In this document: piece by piece, positions 1 to 9,413 of the stretch | How the letters are laid out: each line of letters opens with the position of its first letter | Position numbering within the stretch: the first letter of the stretch is position 1 | Assembly (NCBI GenBank): GCA_002082585.1 | Contig: CP020563.1 | Location: forward strand, 4,520,001-4,584,000 | Direction of reading: 5' to 3' | Length of the DNA stretch: 64,000 bases | Origin: Kitasatospora albolonga | GTDB taxonomy: Bacteria; Actinomycetota; Actinomycetes; Streptomycetales; Streptomycetaceae | Made by a program: the position numbers and the translations under genes | Notes under the pieces: generated by a model | The model's input: the letters and a program-made list of their open reading frames with translations, nothing else | Told to the model about the DNA's origin: nothing | Database searches by the model: none

Positions 1-1187
1 TCCAGGTACGCCACCCTCTCCGGGTCGTGGACCTGGCCCTCCGGGTCCGCGTAGTCGTCGTACGCCGCCCCGTTCTCGGTCACCAGCAGCGGCAGGCCCG
101 GGAGTTCGTCGCGGAGGCGGGTCAGGAGTTCGTACAGGCCGTTCGCGTCCACCGGCCAGTCCATCGCCGTGCGCGGGCCCTCCGCCGGGGTGAACGCCAC
201 GTGCTCCTCGGCGCCCGCCCAGGGGGAGGGGGAATCGGAGCTGCCCGCCGAAACCACGCTCGGGGAGTAGTAGTTGATGCCCAGCGAGTCGATCGGGGTG
301 GAGGTGACCTCCAGGTCGCCCGCCTTCACGAACGACCAGTCCGTCACCCCCGCCGTGTCCGCCACCAGGTCCTCCGGCAGCCGCCCGTGGAAGACCGGGT
401 CCAGGAAGATCCGGTTCGCCACCGCGTCGATCCTCCGCACCGCGTCCCGGTCCGCCGCCGTGTCCGTCAGGGGGCGCAGGGCGTGGAGGTTGAGGGTGAG
501 GGAGATCTCCGCCGTGTCGGGGAGGCGGTCGCGCAGGACCCGGGTCGCGCCGCCGTGCGCCAGGTTGAAGTGGTGGGCGGCGCGCAGTGCGGCGAGGTCG
601 CTGGTGCGGCCGGGGGCGTGGACCCCGTTCCCGTACCCCAGAAACGCCCCGCACCAGGGCTCGTTGAGCGTCGTCCACGTCGTCACCCGGTCCCCCAGCG
701 CCCCGGCCACCAGGCCCGCGTACTCCGCGAACCGGTGCGCCGTGTCCCGCTCCGGCCAGCCGCCCGCGTCCTCCAACTCCTGGGGCAGGTCCCAGTGGTA
801 GAGCGTGGCGACCGGGCGGATGCCTGCTCCCAGCAGCTCGTCCACCAGGCGGCGGTAGAAGTCCAGGCCGCGTTCGACCGCCGGGCCCCGGCCCGTCGGC
901 TGGACGCGGGGCCAGGAGACGGAGAACCGGTAGTCCGTGACGCCCAGGTCCTTCATCAGCCGGACGTCCTCGGGCATCCGGTGCAGATGGTCGGCGGCGA
1001 TGTCCCCGGTGTCGCCGTTGCGGACCTTGCCGGGGGTACGGCTGAACGTGTCCCAGATCGACGGCGTACGGCCGTCCTCGGTGGCCGCCCCCTCGATCTG
1101 GTAGGCGGCGGTGGCCGTGCCCCAGCGGAAGCCGGTGGGGAAGCGGAGCCCCGTCCCGGTCTCGGGGCGGGCGTCGACAGCGGTCAT
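1..1187 (-). CDS. GH1 family beta-glucosidase (3' end beyond window)
   Basis: Hydrolyses terminal beta-linked glucose from short oligosaccharides. Its place as last gene of the sugar ABC operon, and lack of a signal peptide, point to cytoplasmic cleavage of imported oligosaccharides. About 395 residues are visible and the C-terminus is off the left edge. The N-terminal [18 protein letters not shown] block is typical of glycoside hydrolase family 1. The general acid/base Glu176 lies in TLNEPW and the nucleophile Glu371 in VTENG, so both catalytic residues are present. The ATG at 1185-1187 lies 88 bp after the upstream permease stop, with no promoter-like element between, so co-transcription is likely. 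The substrate (laminari-oligosaccharides) is inferred from the nearby GH81 glucanase; cellobiose is the alternative. Confidence 0.95.
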   Translation of the reverse strand, partial: MTAVDARPETGTGLRFPTGFRWGTATAAYQIEGAATEDGRTPSIWDTFSRTPGKVRNGDTGDIAADHLHRMPEDVRLMKDLGVTDYRFSVSWPRVQPTGRGPAVERGLDFYRRLVDELLGAGIRPVATLYHWDLPQELEDAGGWPERDTAHRFAEYAGLVAGALGDRVTTWTTLNEPWCGAFLGYGNGVHAPGRTSDLAALRAAHHFNLAHGGATRVLRDRLPDTAEISLTLNLHALRPLTDTAADRDAVRRIDAVANRIFLDPVFHGRLPEDLVADTAGVTDWSFVKAGDLEVTSTPIDSLGINYYSPSVVSAGSSDSPSPWAGAEEHVAFTPAEGPRTAMDWPVDANGLYELLTRLRDELPGLPLLVTENGAAYDDYADPEGQVHDPERVAYL

Positions 1188-1275
1188 GAGACGGACACTC
1201 CAGAAGTGAGGGGAGGAGAAGGAGGAGAAGGGGGAGAGGGAGGAGGGGAGGCGGAAGGGGGGCGGGCGGGCAGCC

Positions 1276-2190
1276 TCAGCCCTTCACCGCGCCCTGCATG
1301 ATTCCGCCCACGATCTGCCGGCCCAGCAGGCCGAACACCAGCAGCACCGGCAGCGTGCCGAGCAGCGTGCCCGCCATGATCACCGACTGGTCGTTGACAT
1401 AGCCGCCGCCCAGCTGCCGCAGCGCGACCTGCACGGTCGGCTCCTGCGAGGACAGCGCGATGATCGGCCAGAAGAAGTCGTTCCACGCCGTCATGAACGT
1501 CAGCATCCCCAGCACCGCCATTCCCGGCCGCGCGATCGGGATCACGATCGACCAGAAGATGCGCGCCGTGGATGCGCCGTCCACCCGGGCCGCCTCGATC
1601 AGTTCGTCCGGCAGCGACTGCACCAGGTACTGGCGCATGAAGAAGACCCCGAACGCCGAGACCAGGCCGGGCAGGATCACCGCCTGGAGCTGGTTCACCC
1701 ACTGGAGTTCGGCGATCAGCATGAAGAGGGGGATCACGCCGAGCTGCGGCGGGATCATCATCGTGCCGATCGTCAGCGTCAGCAGCGCGCCCCGGCCCTT
1801 GAACTTCAGCTTGGCGAAGGCGAATCCGGCCAGCGTGCAGCACAGGACCGTACCGAGCGTGATCGAGCTCGACACGATCAGCGAGTTCAGCAGCGCCTTG
1901 CCGATGTCCGCCTCTTCGAGGACCTGCTCGAAGTTCTTGATCAGGTTCGGGCCCGGCAGCAGGCTCGGCGGCACCTGCGCCATGTCCGCGTTGGACCGGC
2001 TGGCCGCCACGATCGTCCAGTAGAAGGGGAATGCCGAGATGAGGAGGGCGAAGCCGAGGATGACGTACGAGAGCCAGCCGCCCTTCATCGTCCGGCCCGC
2101 GCCCCTCTTGCGGAGGCGTCGGCCGGGCGGTGGTGTCTGCGGCGGGCCGTCCTTCCCGGGGGCGGTCGGCGGTGCGGCGAGCGCGGTCAT
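1276..2190 (-). CDS. Carbohydrate ABC transporter permease (MalG/CebG type)
   Basis: Second inner-membrane permease of a CUT1-family sugar importer, 304 residues. After a Pro/Arg-rich cytoplasmic N-terminus there are about six hydrophobic helices. The EAA loop that contacts the ATPase is visible near residue 200 ([12 protein letters not shown]). The start codon overlaps the preceding permease stop by 4 bp, indicating translational coupling. No ATP-binding subunit is encoded in this operon; streptomycete CUT1 sugar importers usually borrow a shared MsiK-type ATPase encoded elsewhere, and that is the likely case here. Sugar specificity is inferred only from context (beta-glucan oligosaccharides). 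Confidence 0.93.
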   Translation of the reverse strand: MTALAAPPTAPGKDGPPQTPPPGRRLRKRGAGRTMKGGWLSYVILGFALLISAFPFYWTIVAASRSNADMAQVPPSLLPGPNLIKNFEQVLEEADIGKALLNSLIVSSSITLGTVLCCTLAGFAFAKLKFKGRGALLTLTIGTMMIPPQLGVIPLFMLIAELQWVNQLQAVILPGLVSAFGVFFMRQYLVQSLPDELIEAARVDGASTARIFWSIVIPIARPGMAVLGMLTFMTAWNDFFWPIIALSSQEPTVQVALRQLGGGYVNDQSVIMAGTLLGTLPVLLVFGLLGRQIVGGIMQGAVKG

Positions 2191-3167
2191 CGGCCGGCCT
2201 CCTTGCGTGTGCGGCGGCGCACGATCAGGGCGTTGACCCCGACGATCACCACGATCAGGACGAACATCACCCAGGCGATGGCCGCGGCCCGGCCCAAGTG
2301 GAAGAAGCCCCAGCCCTGTTCGTACATGTACAGGCCGAGCGTCTGGTACTGGTGCGAGATCCCGCCCGAGATTGAACCCTCGAACAGCAGTGGCTCACCG
2401 AAGAGTTGGGTCGCCCCGATCGTGGAGATGATGACCGTGAAGATGATCGTGGGGCGCAGGCCCGGCAGCGTCACATGGATGAACTGGCGCCAGCGCGACG
2501 CCCCGTCCATCTCCGCCGCCTCGTACAGCTCGTGCGGGATCGACTGCATGCCCGCCAGGTAGATCAGCGCGTTGTAGCCCGTCCACCGCCAGATCACGAT
2601 GGTCGACACCGCGATCTGCGAGGCGACCGTGCCCGTCTGCCAGTCCACCGGGTCGAAACCGACCAGCCCGATCACGTAGTTGATCAGCCCGAAGTCCCGG
2701 CCGAAGAGCTGCGCGAAGACGAGCGTGGCCGCGGCCACGGACGTCGCGTACGGGAGCAGGATCGCCGTCCTGATGAACGTCCGGCCGCGCAGCTTGTAGT
2801 TGAGCAGGTGCGCCAGGCCCAGCGCCATCGCCAGCTGCGGGACCGTGGACAGCACGCCGATGGTGAACGTGTTGCGCAGCGAGGTCCAGAAGAACTCGTC
2901 GCTGAAGAGCGCCGTGTAGTTGGCGAGCCCCCGCCACTCCATCTCGCCGCTCGTCTGGAGCTCGACCCGGTAGAGGGAGACGAACGCCGTGTAGAGGAGC
3001 GGGAAGAGGCCGAAGGCGAGGAAGAGGGTGAAGAAGGGGGCGATGTAGGCGTACGGCGATGCCTTGCGCCAGGTGCGCCGGAGAGCGGCTGCCCGGCCGT
3101 CGTCGGGCCCGGGTCCGGTTCCGGCCGGGCGGCGGGGCCCGGCCTTCGCGGTGGCGGTGAGGGACAC
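2187..3167 (-). CDS. Carbohydrate ABC transporter permease (MalF/CebF type)
   Basis: First permease of the CUT1-type sugar importer, 326 residues. A basic, Pro-rich N-terminus is followed by six hydrophobic segments. The EAA loop is visible as HELYEAAEMDGAS about 90 residues from the end. It pairs with the next gene, whose start it overlaps by 4 bp, and with the binding-protein gene upstream. The 172-bp gap to that binding-protein gene holds a strong hairpin, so permeases are probably made in smaller amounts than the binding protein. Assignment to a sugar importer is firm; assignment to beta-glucan oligosaccharides is by context. Confidence 0.93.
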   Translation of the reverse strand: MSLTATAKAGPRRPAGTGPGPDDGRAAALRRTWRKASPYAYIAPFFTLFLAFGLFPLLYTAFVSLYRVELQTSGEMEWRGLANYTALFSDEFFWTSLRNTFTIGVLSTVPQLAMALGLAHLLNYKLRGRTFIRTAILLPYATSVAAATLVFAQLFGRDFGLINYVIGLVGFDPVDWQTGTVASQIAVSTIVIWRWTGYNALIYLAGMQSIPHELYEAAEMDGASRWRQFIHVTLPGLRPTIIFTVIISTIGATQLFGEPLLFEGSISGGISHQYQTLGLYMYEQGWGFFHLGRAAAIAWVMFVLIVVIVGVNALIVRRRTRKEAGR

Positions 3168-3248
3168 GGTGCGGCCCTTCGGGATCGGGGGAGCGATGAG
3201 TTACGAGGAGGGGGCGGAGTCACGGGTCACGCGGAGGGGTACGGGGGT

Positions 3249-3288
3249 GGGGCCGGGCCACCGTGGTGCGCACCGGTGGACCGGCCCC
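3249..3288 (-). terminator. Intra-operon hairpin between binding protein and permease genes
   Basis: Two 15-bp arms (3249-3263 and 3274-3288) match at 14 of 15 positions around a 10-nt loop and are almost all G+C. There is no U-tract. It lies between the binding-protein stop and the first permease start, where such stem-loops often act as partial terminators or mRNA stabilisers in ABC importer operons. The function is inferred from position. Confidence 0.6.
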
Positions 3289-3339
3289 GGACAGAAGGGG
3301 GGAGAAAGGGGAGGAGAGAGGGGACGCGGCGCGTCGGCG

Positions 3340-4650
3340 TCAGCCGATCACGTTCGCCACGCCCTTCTTCGCCGTTCCCCACGCCTTCTCCGACGAGACG
3401 CCCTTGCGCTCGACCTCGCTCAGCGCGTTCGTGATCTGCTGCATCACGTTCTGGTCGTGCACCCCCAGCACCTGCACCGGGGACTCCTTGGCCGCGTCAC
3501 CGAAGATCTGGCCGATCGGGGCGTTGGAGAAGTACGCGTCCTTGGCGTCCGCGATCTTCTCGATGGCGCCCGTCGAGGAGGGGAAGTTGCCCTGCTTCTG
3601 GAAGACCTTCGCCTGCTGCTCGGGGGCGGTCAGCCACTCGATCAGCTGGTACGCCTCCTTCTTGTGCTTGGCCGCACGCGGGATGGAGAGGTACGAGCCG
3701 CCCCAGTTGCCCGCGCCGCCGGGCAGCTTGGCGATGTCCCACTTGCCCTGGCCCTTCTCGCCCGCCTGGCCCTTCACATAGCCGAGCATCCAGGCCGGGC
3801 ACGGGATCGTGGCGAACGAACCGGCGGCGAACGCCTGGTTCCACTGCGGGGACCACTGGTCGAGCTTGGCGCTCAGGCCCGCCTCGGCCGCTTCCACGGA
3901 GGCGTCCCAGGCCGCCTTGACCGCCGGGTTCTTCTCGTAGATCAGCTCACCGGAGGCGTCGTAGTACCGCTCCTCCTCCTGGCCGATCATGATCCCGTAG
4001 AGCGAGGCGACGCTGTCCAGCCAGGCGCTCTTGGCGGGGGCCTTCTTCTTGTACTCCTTGCCCAGCTCCAGGTAGCCGTCCCACGTGGCCCACTTCTTCG
4101 CGAGCTCCTCGCGGTCCGTGGGGAGGCCGGCCTGCTTGAAGAGGTCGGTGCGGTAGCACATCGCCTCGGGGCCCACGTCCGTGCCGAGGCCGAGGATCTT
4201 GCCGTCCTTCGTGGTCGCCGCCGACCACTTGGCCTCGGCGAACTCGCCCTTGAGCTTGTCGGCGCCGAATTCCTTCAGGTCCTGGAACTTGTCGGACTGC
4301 TGCTGGGTGACCGACGCGATCCGGCCCACCTCGACGCCCTGCACGTCCGCGAGGCCACCGCCGCCCGCCAGGCGGGTCTGGAGCGACTTCCAGTAGTCCG
4401 CCTCGTCCTGGGTGTCGCTCTGCTTGATCGTCACACCCGGGTTGAGCTTCTGGTACTCCTCGTACAGCCCGGCCTCCTTGAAGCCGAAGGAGCCGAAGAG
4501 GTCGACGGTGAGCGTGACCTTCCCGCCCGCACTGTCGGAGGAGTCGGAGCCGGACGAGTTACCGGCTCCGCAGGCGGCGAGGAGCGCCCCGACGAGGGCG
4601 ACCGCGCCGAGGCGGACGGTGGCCCGCTTGGCGGCTCGGGCGATGGGCAT
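3340..4650 (-). CDS. Sugar ABC transporter substrate-binding lipoprotein
   Basis: Extracellular solute-binding protein of the CUT1 importer, 436 residues. The N-terminus has basic residues, a hydrophobic stretch and a lipobox (LLAAC) with lipid-modified Cys near residue 27, followed by a Ser/Gly-rich linker, so it is membrane-anchored outside the cell. The body is of SBP family 1 (PF01547-like). The ATG is preceded by GGGAGG at 7-nt spacing. It is the first gene of the operon and is read away from the GH81 glucanase gene. A palindrome at 4687-4702, about 40 bp upstream, is the probable LacI-family operator. Ligand inferred: beta-1,3-gluco-oligosaccharides. Confidence 0.94.
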   Translation of the reverse strand: MPIARAAKRATVRLGAVALVGALLAACGAGNSSGSDSSDSAGGKVTLTVDLFGSFGFKEAGLYEEYQKLNPGVTIKQSDTQDEADYWKSLQTRLAGGGGLADVQGVEVGRIASVTQQQSDKFQDLKEFGADKLKGEFAEAKWSAATTKDGKILGLGTDVGPEAMCYRTDLFKQAGLPTDREELAKKWATWDGYLELGKEYKKKAPAKSAWLDSVASLYGIMIGQEEERYYDASGELIYEKNPAVKAAWDASVEAAEAGLSAKLDQWSPQWNQAFAAGSFATIPCPAWMLGYVKGQAGEKGQGKWDIAKLPGGAGNWGGSYLSIPRAAKHKKEAYQLIEWLTAPEQQAKVFQKQGNFPSSTGAIEKIADAKDAYFSNAPIGQIFGDAAKESPVQVLGVHDQNVMQQITNALSEVERKGVSSEKAWGTAKKGVANVIG

Positions 4651-4686
4651 GGGAAGCCTCCCTTGGCTTCGGGATGAACCGAGCGC

Positions 4687-4702
4687 TTGAGAGCGCTCTC
4701 AA
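4687..4702. promoter_or_regulatory. LacI-family operator, ABC transporter promoter
   Basis: Perfect 16-bp palindrome TTGAGAGCGCTCTCAA upstream of the binding-protein gene. The same core recurs before the GH81 gene and before the LacI-family gene at 7893-8936. It resembles the TGGGAGCGCTCCCA box of CebR-type regulators, with the outer positions changed. Binding by the local regulator is inferred. Confidence 0.8.
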
Positions 4703-4849
4703 ACCTGCGTCTGGAGCGTCCCCCACCACCCCCGCCCCGTCAAGACTCGAACGCATAACAGCTTGGCGTTACGGCCGATCGCCGCCCAACTGCCTTCCCT
4801 GTGCGTTCTCTTGACACCCACGTTTCAGGAGTTTTACGTTCCTTGGCAC

Positions 4850-4865
4850 TTGAGAGCGCTCTCGA
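4850..4865. promoter_or_regulatory. LacI-family operator, GH81 promoter
   Basis: A perfect 12-bp core GAGAGCGCTCTC (4852-4863) with flanks TT and GA, one mismatch from the 16-bp palindrome at 4687-4702. It lies about 50 bp before the proposed GTG start of the glucanase. Together the two sites let one repressor control both divergent promoters. Confidence 0.8.
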
Positions 4866-4913
4866 AACTCTCGAAAGTGCTCTTCGTCCCCCCCCATGAT
4901 CGAGGTGCTGCTC

Positions 4914-7754
4914 GTGCAAGCCTCCCTCCCCAGACCCGCCCCCCGGACCTCCTCCCGGATCTCTTCCCGGCTCGCCTCCAGGCCCGCCGCGGCGACCCTT
5001 CTGGCCATCGCCCTGGCCGCCGTCGGCCTGGGCCCCGCCGCCTCCCCCGCGGCCGCCGCCACCATTCCCGCGGGTTCCGGCAGCTATACCGACACCCGCC
5101 CCGCCGGTACGTCGGGACCCACGACGAACACCGGTACACCCGTCACCCCCAAGGTCACCGCCGCCGCCCGGGACAAGCCGGTCCCGACCAACGACTGGTG
5201 GTCCTCGCTCGCCTTCCAGCGCTACGGCGACAACCCGTACTCCACCCCCATGTACGGCCACCCCCTCACCTACCAGGCCAAGGCCAACGGCCTGGAGGTC
5301 GGCTACCCGACCACGCCCGCGATCGTCGGGGACGGCCGGCAGTACGAGTACGCCCACAAGGCCGACCTCACCGTCGGCCTCACCGGGCTGAACTCCCCGG
5401 ACACCAAGGCCGACGCCTGGTCCGACTGGACGGTTACCCCCTACTGGGCGGACGGCTCCCGCACCTTCCGGGCCACCATCGGCCACGGCATGCCGTTCGT
5501 GTACGCCAAGGGGTCCGGCGGCGACGCCCGCATCACGACCGCCTCCACGCCCACGGTCTTCTCCGACCAGGGCAACGTCGTCGGCATCACGGTCGCCGGG
5601 CACCACTACGCCCTCTTCGCGCCGACGGGGTCCGACTGGAACATATCCGGCACCACGATCACCGCCGGGCTCGGCTCCAAGGACTACTTCTCGCTGGCCG
5701 TGCTGCCCTCCACGGACGCGCTCGCGACCTACCGCAAGTACGCCTTCAGCTTCGTCACCGGCTCCCAGGTGTCCTGGCAGACCACCGGCGGCAACGTACG
5801 GGCGACCTACACCCTGACCACGGAGGCCAGGGAGGGCACGGAGCGCGGCACGCTCCAGGCCCTCTACCGCCACCAGTGGCTGCACACGAGTGACGCGCTG
5901 ACCCCGTACACGTACGTCTCGCCGCGCGGCACGATGAAGGTGCGCGAGTCCGCCTCCTTCACCACCAGCCAGCGCAACAACGGCGTGGTGCCCGCGCTGC
6001 CCGCCGCCAGTGGCGTCGACCGGGCGCGGCTGACCGGCTACCTCAACGAGGTCGCCAACGCCTCGGACCCCTTCTCCGGGGCGCGTGACACCTACTGGAC
6101 CGGCAAGGCGCTCGGCAAGCTCGCCCAACTGGTGCCCGTCGCCGACCAGATCGGCCAGACCGCCGTCCGCGACAAGCTCCTCGGCCTGATGAAGGGCCGG
6201 ATGCAGGAGTGGTTCACGGCGGGCGGGGCCAGCGAGTTCAGCTACGACAAGGACTGGAAGACCCTCACCGGCTACCCGGCCTCGTACGGCAGCGACACCG
6301 AGCTCAACGACCACCACTTCCACTACAGCTACTACGTCTACGCGGCGGCGATCATCGCCCAGTACGACCCGGCCTGGGCGGCCGACTCGGCCTGGGGCAC
6401 GATGGTCAAGCACCTCATCCGCGACACCGCCAACCCCAGCCGCACGGACGCGGCGTACCCCTTCCTGCGCGGCTTCGACGTCTACGCGGGCCACAGCTGG
6501 GCCTCCGGCCACCAGGGGTTCGCGGCGGGCAACAACCAGGAGTCCTCCTCGGAGTCCATCAACCTCAGCGCCGGCCTGGTGCTGTGGGGCGCGGCCACCG
6601 GGGACAACTCCCTGCGTGACCTCGGCAGTTACCTGCTGACCACCGAGTCCGAGGCGATCACCCAGTACTGGTTCGACGCGAACGAGCAGGTCTTCCCCGC
6701 CTCGTACCGGTACGGAACGGTCGGCATGGTCTGGGGCAGCGGCGCCTCCTACTCCACCTGGTGGACGGCGAACCCCGAGGAGATCCACGGCATCAACGTC
6801 CTTCCCGTGACGGGTGGTTCACTCCACCTGGCCCGTGAGAAGGCCGCCATCAAGCGGAACATCGCCGAGATGGAGCGCGAGAACGGCGGACCGGCCCAGG
6901 AGTGGCGCGATCTTCTCTGGGAGTTCGAGGCGCTCTCCGACCCGGCGTCGGCCAAGGCCAAGTGGGACGGCGTGAACGGGAATTACACCCCGGAGGAGGG
7001 CGAGTCCAAGGCCCACACCTACCACTGGATCACCACCCTCGACACGCTCGGCGCCCCGGACATGACGGTCAGCGGCGACCTGCCCACCTCCGCCGTCTTC
7101 TCCAAGAACGGCACCCGCACCTACACCGCCCACAACCACGGCTCCACCACCCGTACGGTGACCTTCTCCGACGGCAAGACCCTTTCCGTACCGGCCCGTT
7201 CGACGGCCACCAGCACGGGCCCCGGCGGCGGCGACCCCGACCCGGACCCCGACCCCGACCCGGGCACCCCCTCCACCGGTAACACCTTCCGGCTGAAGAC
7301 CGGTGGCGTCCTCACCACCGCCACCACCGACCCGGCGGGCGCGGACACCATCGCCTCGGCCGACGGCGTGAACCGGGACGGCACCCCGTACCGCCCGAAC
7401 GTCTACGAGATCAAGCGCGTCAACGGCAAGGTCTCCGCCGGGGCAGCCACCGCGTTCCGCCTCCGGGTGGACGCGGGCACCCGGGTCGGGCTCGCCCCGC
7501 AGGTCCGGGTCAGCTACGACCTGACCGGCGACGGCACCTTCGACCGCACCGAGACCTTCCGCTACTTCGCCACCGACCCGGTCAACGGGTGGGAGGAGTA
7601 CACGCAGGCGGCGGGCGTCCGGGCCACCACCGGCAGCCTGGGCGAGCTGAAGAACGGCACGGTCCGCCTGGAGATCTGGAACGCGCTCGGCAACGGCACG
7701 TCCCAGGTGCAGACGGGGACGGACGCGGCGGTGCTGAGAATCCCGTACGTGTAG
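4914..7754 (+). CDS. Secreted GH81 endo-beta-1,3-glucanase
   Basis: Cuts internal beta-1,3 linkages of glucans such as laminarin or fungal wall glucan, outside the cell; 946 residues from the chosen start. An Arg-rich N-terminus, a hydrophobic core and an Ala-rich AxA region near residue 50 form a signal peptide. The family 81 signature follows directly (NDWWSSL, then the YGHPLTY block). A DPDPDPDP linker near residue 780 separates a C-terminal beta-rich module of about 150 residues, possibly glucan-binding (CBM56-like, unproven). The GTG at 4914 has GAGGTG 6 nt upstream; the in-frame ATG at 4896 follows a run of C and has no ribosome site. Divergent from the ABC operon and preceded by an operator. 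Confidence 0.93.
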   Translation: MQASLPRPAPRTSSRISSRLASRPAAATLLAIALAAVGLGPAASPAAAATIPAGSGSYTDTRPAGTSGPTTNTGTPVTPKVTAAARDKPVPTNDWWSSLAFQRYGDNPYSTPMYGHPLTYQAKANGLEVGYPTTPAIVGDGRQYEYAHKADLTVGLTGLNSPDTKADAWSDWTVTPYWADGSRTFRATIGHGMPFVYAKGSGGDARITTASTPTVFSDQGNVVGITVAGHHYALFAPTGSDWNISGTTITAGLGSKDYFSLAVLPSTDALATYRKYAFSFVTGSQVSWQTTGGNVRATYTLTTEAREGTERGTLQALYRHQWLHTSDALTPYTYVSPRGTMKVRESASFTTSQRNNGVVPALPAASGVDRARLTGYLNEVANASDPFSGARDTYWTGKALGKLAQLVPVADQIGQTAVRDKLLGLMKGRMQEWFTAGGASEFSYDKDWKTLTGYPASYGSDTELNDHHFHYSYYVYAAAIIAQYDPAWAADSAWGTMVKHLIRDTANPSRTDAAYPFLRGFDVYAGHSWASGHQGFAAGNNQESSSESINLSAGLVLWGAATGDNSLRDLGSYLLTTESEAITQYWFDANEQVFPASYRYGTVGMVWGSGASYSTWWTANPEEIHGINVLPVTGGSLHLAREKAAIKRNIAEMERENGGPAQEWRDLLWEFEALSDPASAKAKWDGVNGNYTPEEGESKAHTYHWITTLDTLGAPDMTVSGDLPTSAVFSKNGTRTYTAHNHGSTTRTVTFSDGKTLSVPARSTATSTGPGGGDPDPDPDPDPGTPSTGNTFRLKTGGVLTTATTDPAGADTIASADGVNRDGTPYRPNVYEIKRVNGKVSAGAATAFRLRVDAGTRVGLAPQVRVSYDLTGDGTFDRTETFRYFATDPVNGWEEYTQAAGVRATTGSLGELKNGTVRLEIWNALGNGTSQVQTGTDAAVLRIPYV

Positions 7755-7839
7755 GGCGTGCGCGACTCCGTACGCGTAGGTGTACGTGTACGTGTACGGA
7801 AGCATGCGTAGACCGCTGATGTACGGGCACGATCCGTGC

Positions 7840-7874
7840 GGCGGGTCTCCGGCTCCTCAGGGCGGAGGCCCGCC
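7840..7874. terminator. Terminator between GH81 and LacI genes
   Basis: Arms 7840-7851 and 7863-7874 pair at 11 of 12 positions around an 11-nt loop. The hairpin lies between two convergent genes and could serve both strands. Confidence 0.6.
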
Positions 7875-7892
7875 GTACTCGTTCCCCCGTGA

Positions 7893-8936
7893 TCACGCCG
7901 AGGCGCGGCGTACCAGCGTCGTCGGAGTGATCACCGAGTCCGGCGCCGGGCCGTTCCCCGTACGGTCCCGGTCCAGGCCGCGCAGCAGCAGCCGGGCCAT
8001 CAGCCGGCCCTGGCCCTCGATGTCCTGGCTGACGGTGGTCAGCGGCGGGTCGGTCTCCTCGGCCACCCCGTCCATGTCGTCGAACCCGACGATCGCCACC
8101 TGCTCCGGCACGGACACCCCGCGCTCCCGCAGGACCCGCAGCGCGCCCGAGGCCATCAGGTCGTTGGCGACGAACACCGCGTCCAGGTCGGGCCGCCGCT
8201 CCAGCAGCCCGGCCATCGCCCGCGCCCCGCTCTCCACGGTGAACGCCCCCTCCGCGACCAGCGTCGGGTCCACGTCCAGCAGCACGTCCCGGTAGCCGTC
8301 GAGGCGGTCCATCGCGGAGGTCTGGTCGGGCGGCCCGCCGATGTGCGCGATCCGCTCCCGGCCGAGGTCCCGCAGATACTGCACGGCGACCCGCGCCCCG
8401 CCCCGGTTGTCGGCGTCCACATACGGAACGGCCTGGTCACCGGGGTCGGCGGTCCAGCCGGGCCGCCCCCCGTACACCGTCGGAATCCCGGCCCGCCGGG
8501 TGATCGCGGGCAGCGGGTCGTCGGTGTGGAGCGAGAAGGCGAGCGCCCCGTCGACATGGCCGCCGGAGAGATAGCGCGCGATCCGGTCGAAGTCGCCGGG
8601 CCCCTCCACCAGCAGCAGGACGAGCTGGGTGTCGTGGGCGGTCAACTCCTTGCTGATGCCCCGGATCTGCTGCGAGAAGAAGGGGTCCGAGAAGATCCGT
8701 ATCTCCGGCTCGGCGATGACGACGGCCACCGCACCGGTCCGCCGGGTCACCAGCGTCCGGGCCGCGTGGTTGGGGATGTAGCCGAGCTCGTCGACCGCCC
8801 GGAGCACCTTGTCGACCAGCGGTTTGCGGACCCCGTCGCCCCCGTTGACGACCCGCGAGGCGGTGGCTCGGGAGACCCCCGCACGTGCCGCGACGGCTTC
8901 CAGGGTGGGCCGGGACCCGGGGGACTGCTCGGGCAA
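7893..8936 (-). CDS. LacI family transcriptional regulator of the glucan locus
   Basis: Sugar-responsive DNA-binding protein of 347 residues. The N-terminal helix-turn-helix (about residues 10-32, LEAVAARAGVSRATASRVVN) and hinge helix are intact and are followed by a periplasmic-binding-protein-like effector domain. The start is TTG at 8936, with GAGGAG about 8 nt upstream. A copy of the GAGAGCGCTCTC-type palindrome lies about 100 bp upstream (9039-9052), so autoregulation is likely. The same box stands before the ABC operon and the GH81 gene, so this is the probable repressor of the locus. The inducer, a short beta-gluco-oligosaccharide, is inferred. Confidence 0.93.
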   Translation of the reverse strand: MPEQSPGSRPTLEAVAARAGVSRATASRVVNGGDGVRKPLVDKVLRAVDELGYIPNHAARTLVTRRTGAVAVVIAEPEIRIFSDPFFSQQIRGISKELTAHDTQLVLLLVEGPGDFDRIARYLSGGHVDGALAFSLHTDDPLPAITRRAGIPTVYGGRPGWTADPGDQAVPYVDADNRGGARVAVQYLRDLGRERIAHIGGPPDQTSAMDRLDGYRDVLLDVDPTLVAEGAFTVESGARAMAGLLERRPDLDAVFVANDLMASGALRVLRERGVSVPEQVAIVGFDDMDGVAEETDPPLTTVSQDIEGQGRLMARLLLRGLDRDRTGNGPAPDSVITPTTLVRRASA

Positions 8937-9038
8937 GGCGGTTGCTCCTCGTCGACGGGGGCGTCGGCGCGCGGGGTGGTGCGGGGCCCGTGCCGTCGCC
9001 GGATCGGCTACAGCCTAACGCCGGGGCGGTGACGCCGC

Positions 9039-9052
9039 TGAGAGCGCTTTCA
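9039..9052. promoter_or_regulatory. LacI-family operator, regulator's own promoter
   Basis: TGAGAGCGCTTTCA differs at one position from the palindrome TGAGAGCGCTCTCA found before the transporter gene. It lies about 100 bp upstream of the regulator start and suggests autoregulation. Confidence 0.7.
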
Positions 9053-9137
9053 AGCGGAAGGGGCGACTCTTCTCGGCCCGGTGAGCGTTGGACACGCTGG
9101 GTAGGCATTCACCTACTCGGAGTGGAAGGTGTGCAGC

Positions 9138-9413
9138 ATGGAAGCGACGGAGCGGTGCGCGGTGGCGGCGGACGGAGTACGGGGGGCGGAGGGCGCGGTG
9201 CGGGATGCGGTGCGGGAGGCGGAGGACGCGGTGGCACGGCTGAAGGAGGGGCTGGCCGGAGTGGGCGTGACGCTGCCTTCGCTGCGGGTCGATCCCGTCT
9301 CGTGTGCGGGCAACGAGCCGACGCCCCTGGTCGACCTGGGCCGCTGCAACATCGACACCGCGTTGCGGCTGTGCGAGGTGCTGGCGGAGAAGGGGAGCGG
9401 CCATGGCGGGTGA
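9138..9413 (+). CDS. Small conserved hypothetical protein
   Basis: 91 residues. The ATG at 9138 has GGAAGG 8 nt upstream. The N-terminal half is an Ala/Glu/Arg-rich amphipathic helix; the C-terminal half is more ordered (LVDLGRCNIDTALRLCEVL), with three Cys residues in all. I do not recognise a named domain. The next gene starts inside its last codons (11-bp overlap), so the two are translated together and their products may act together. Small gene pairs of this look are common in streptomycetes, but I know of no assigned function. Confidence 0.7.
   Translation: MEATERCAVAADGVRGAEGAVRDAVREAEDAVARLKEGLAGVGVTLPSLRVDPVSCAGNEPTPLVDLGRCNIDTALRLCEVLAEKGSGHGG

Noticed and set aside
4740..6788. Open frame on the minus strand opposite the GH81 gene
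   Set aside because: Val/Gly-rich shadow without domain; GH81 signatures are on the other strand.
7760..7805. GTGTAC microsatellite-like run
   Set aside because: Only about three units; too short to call as a repeat feature, and the nearby hairpin explains the gap better.
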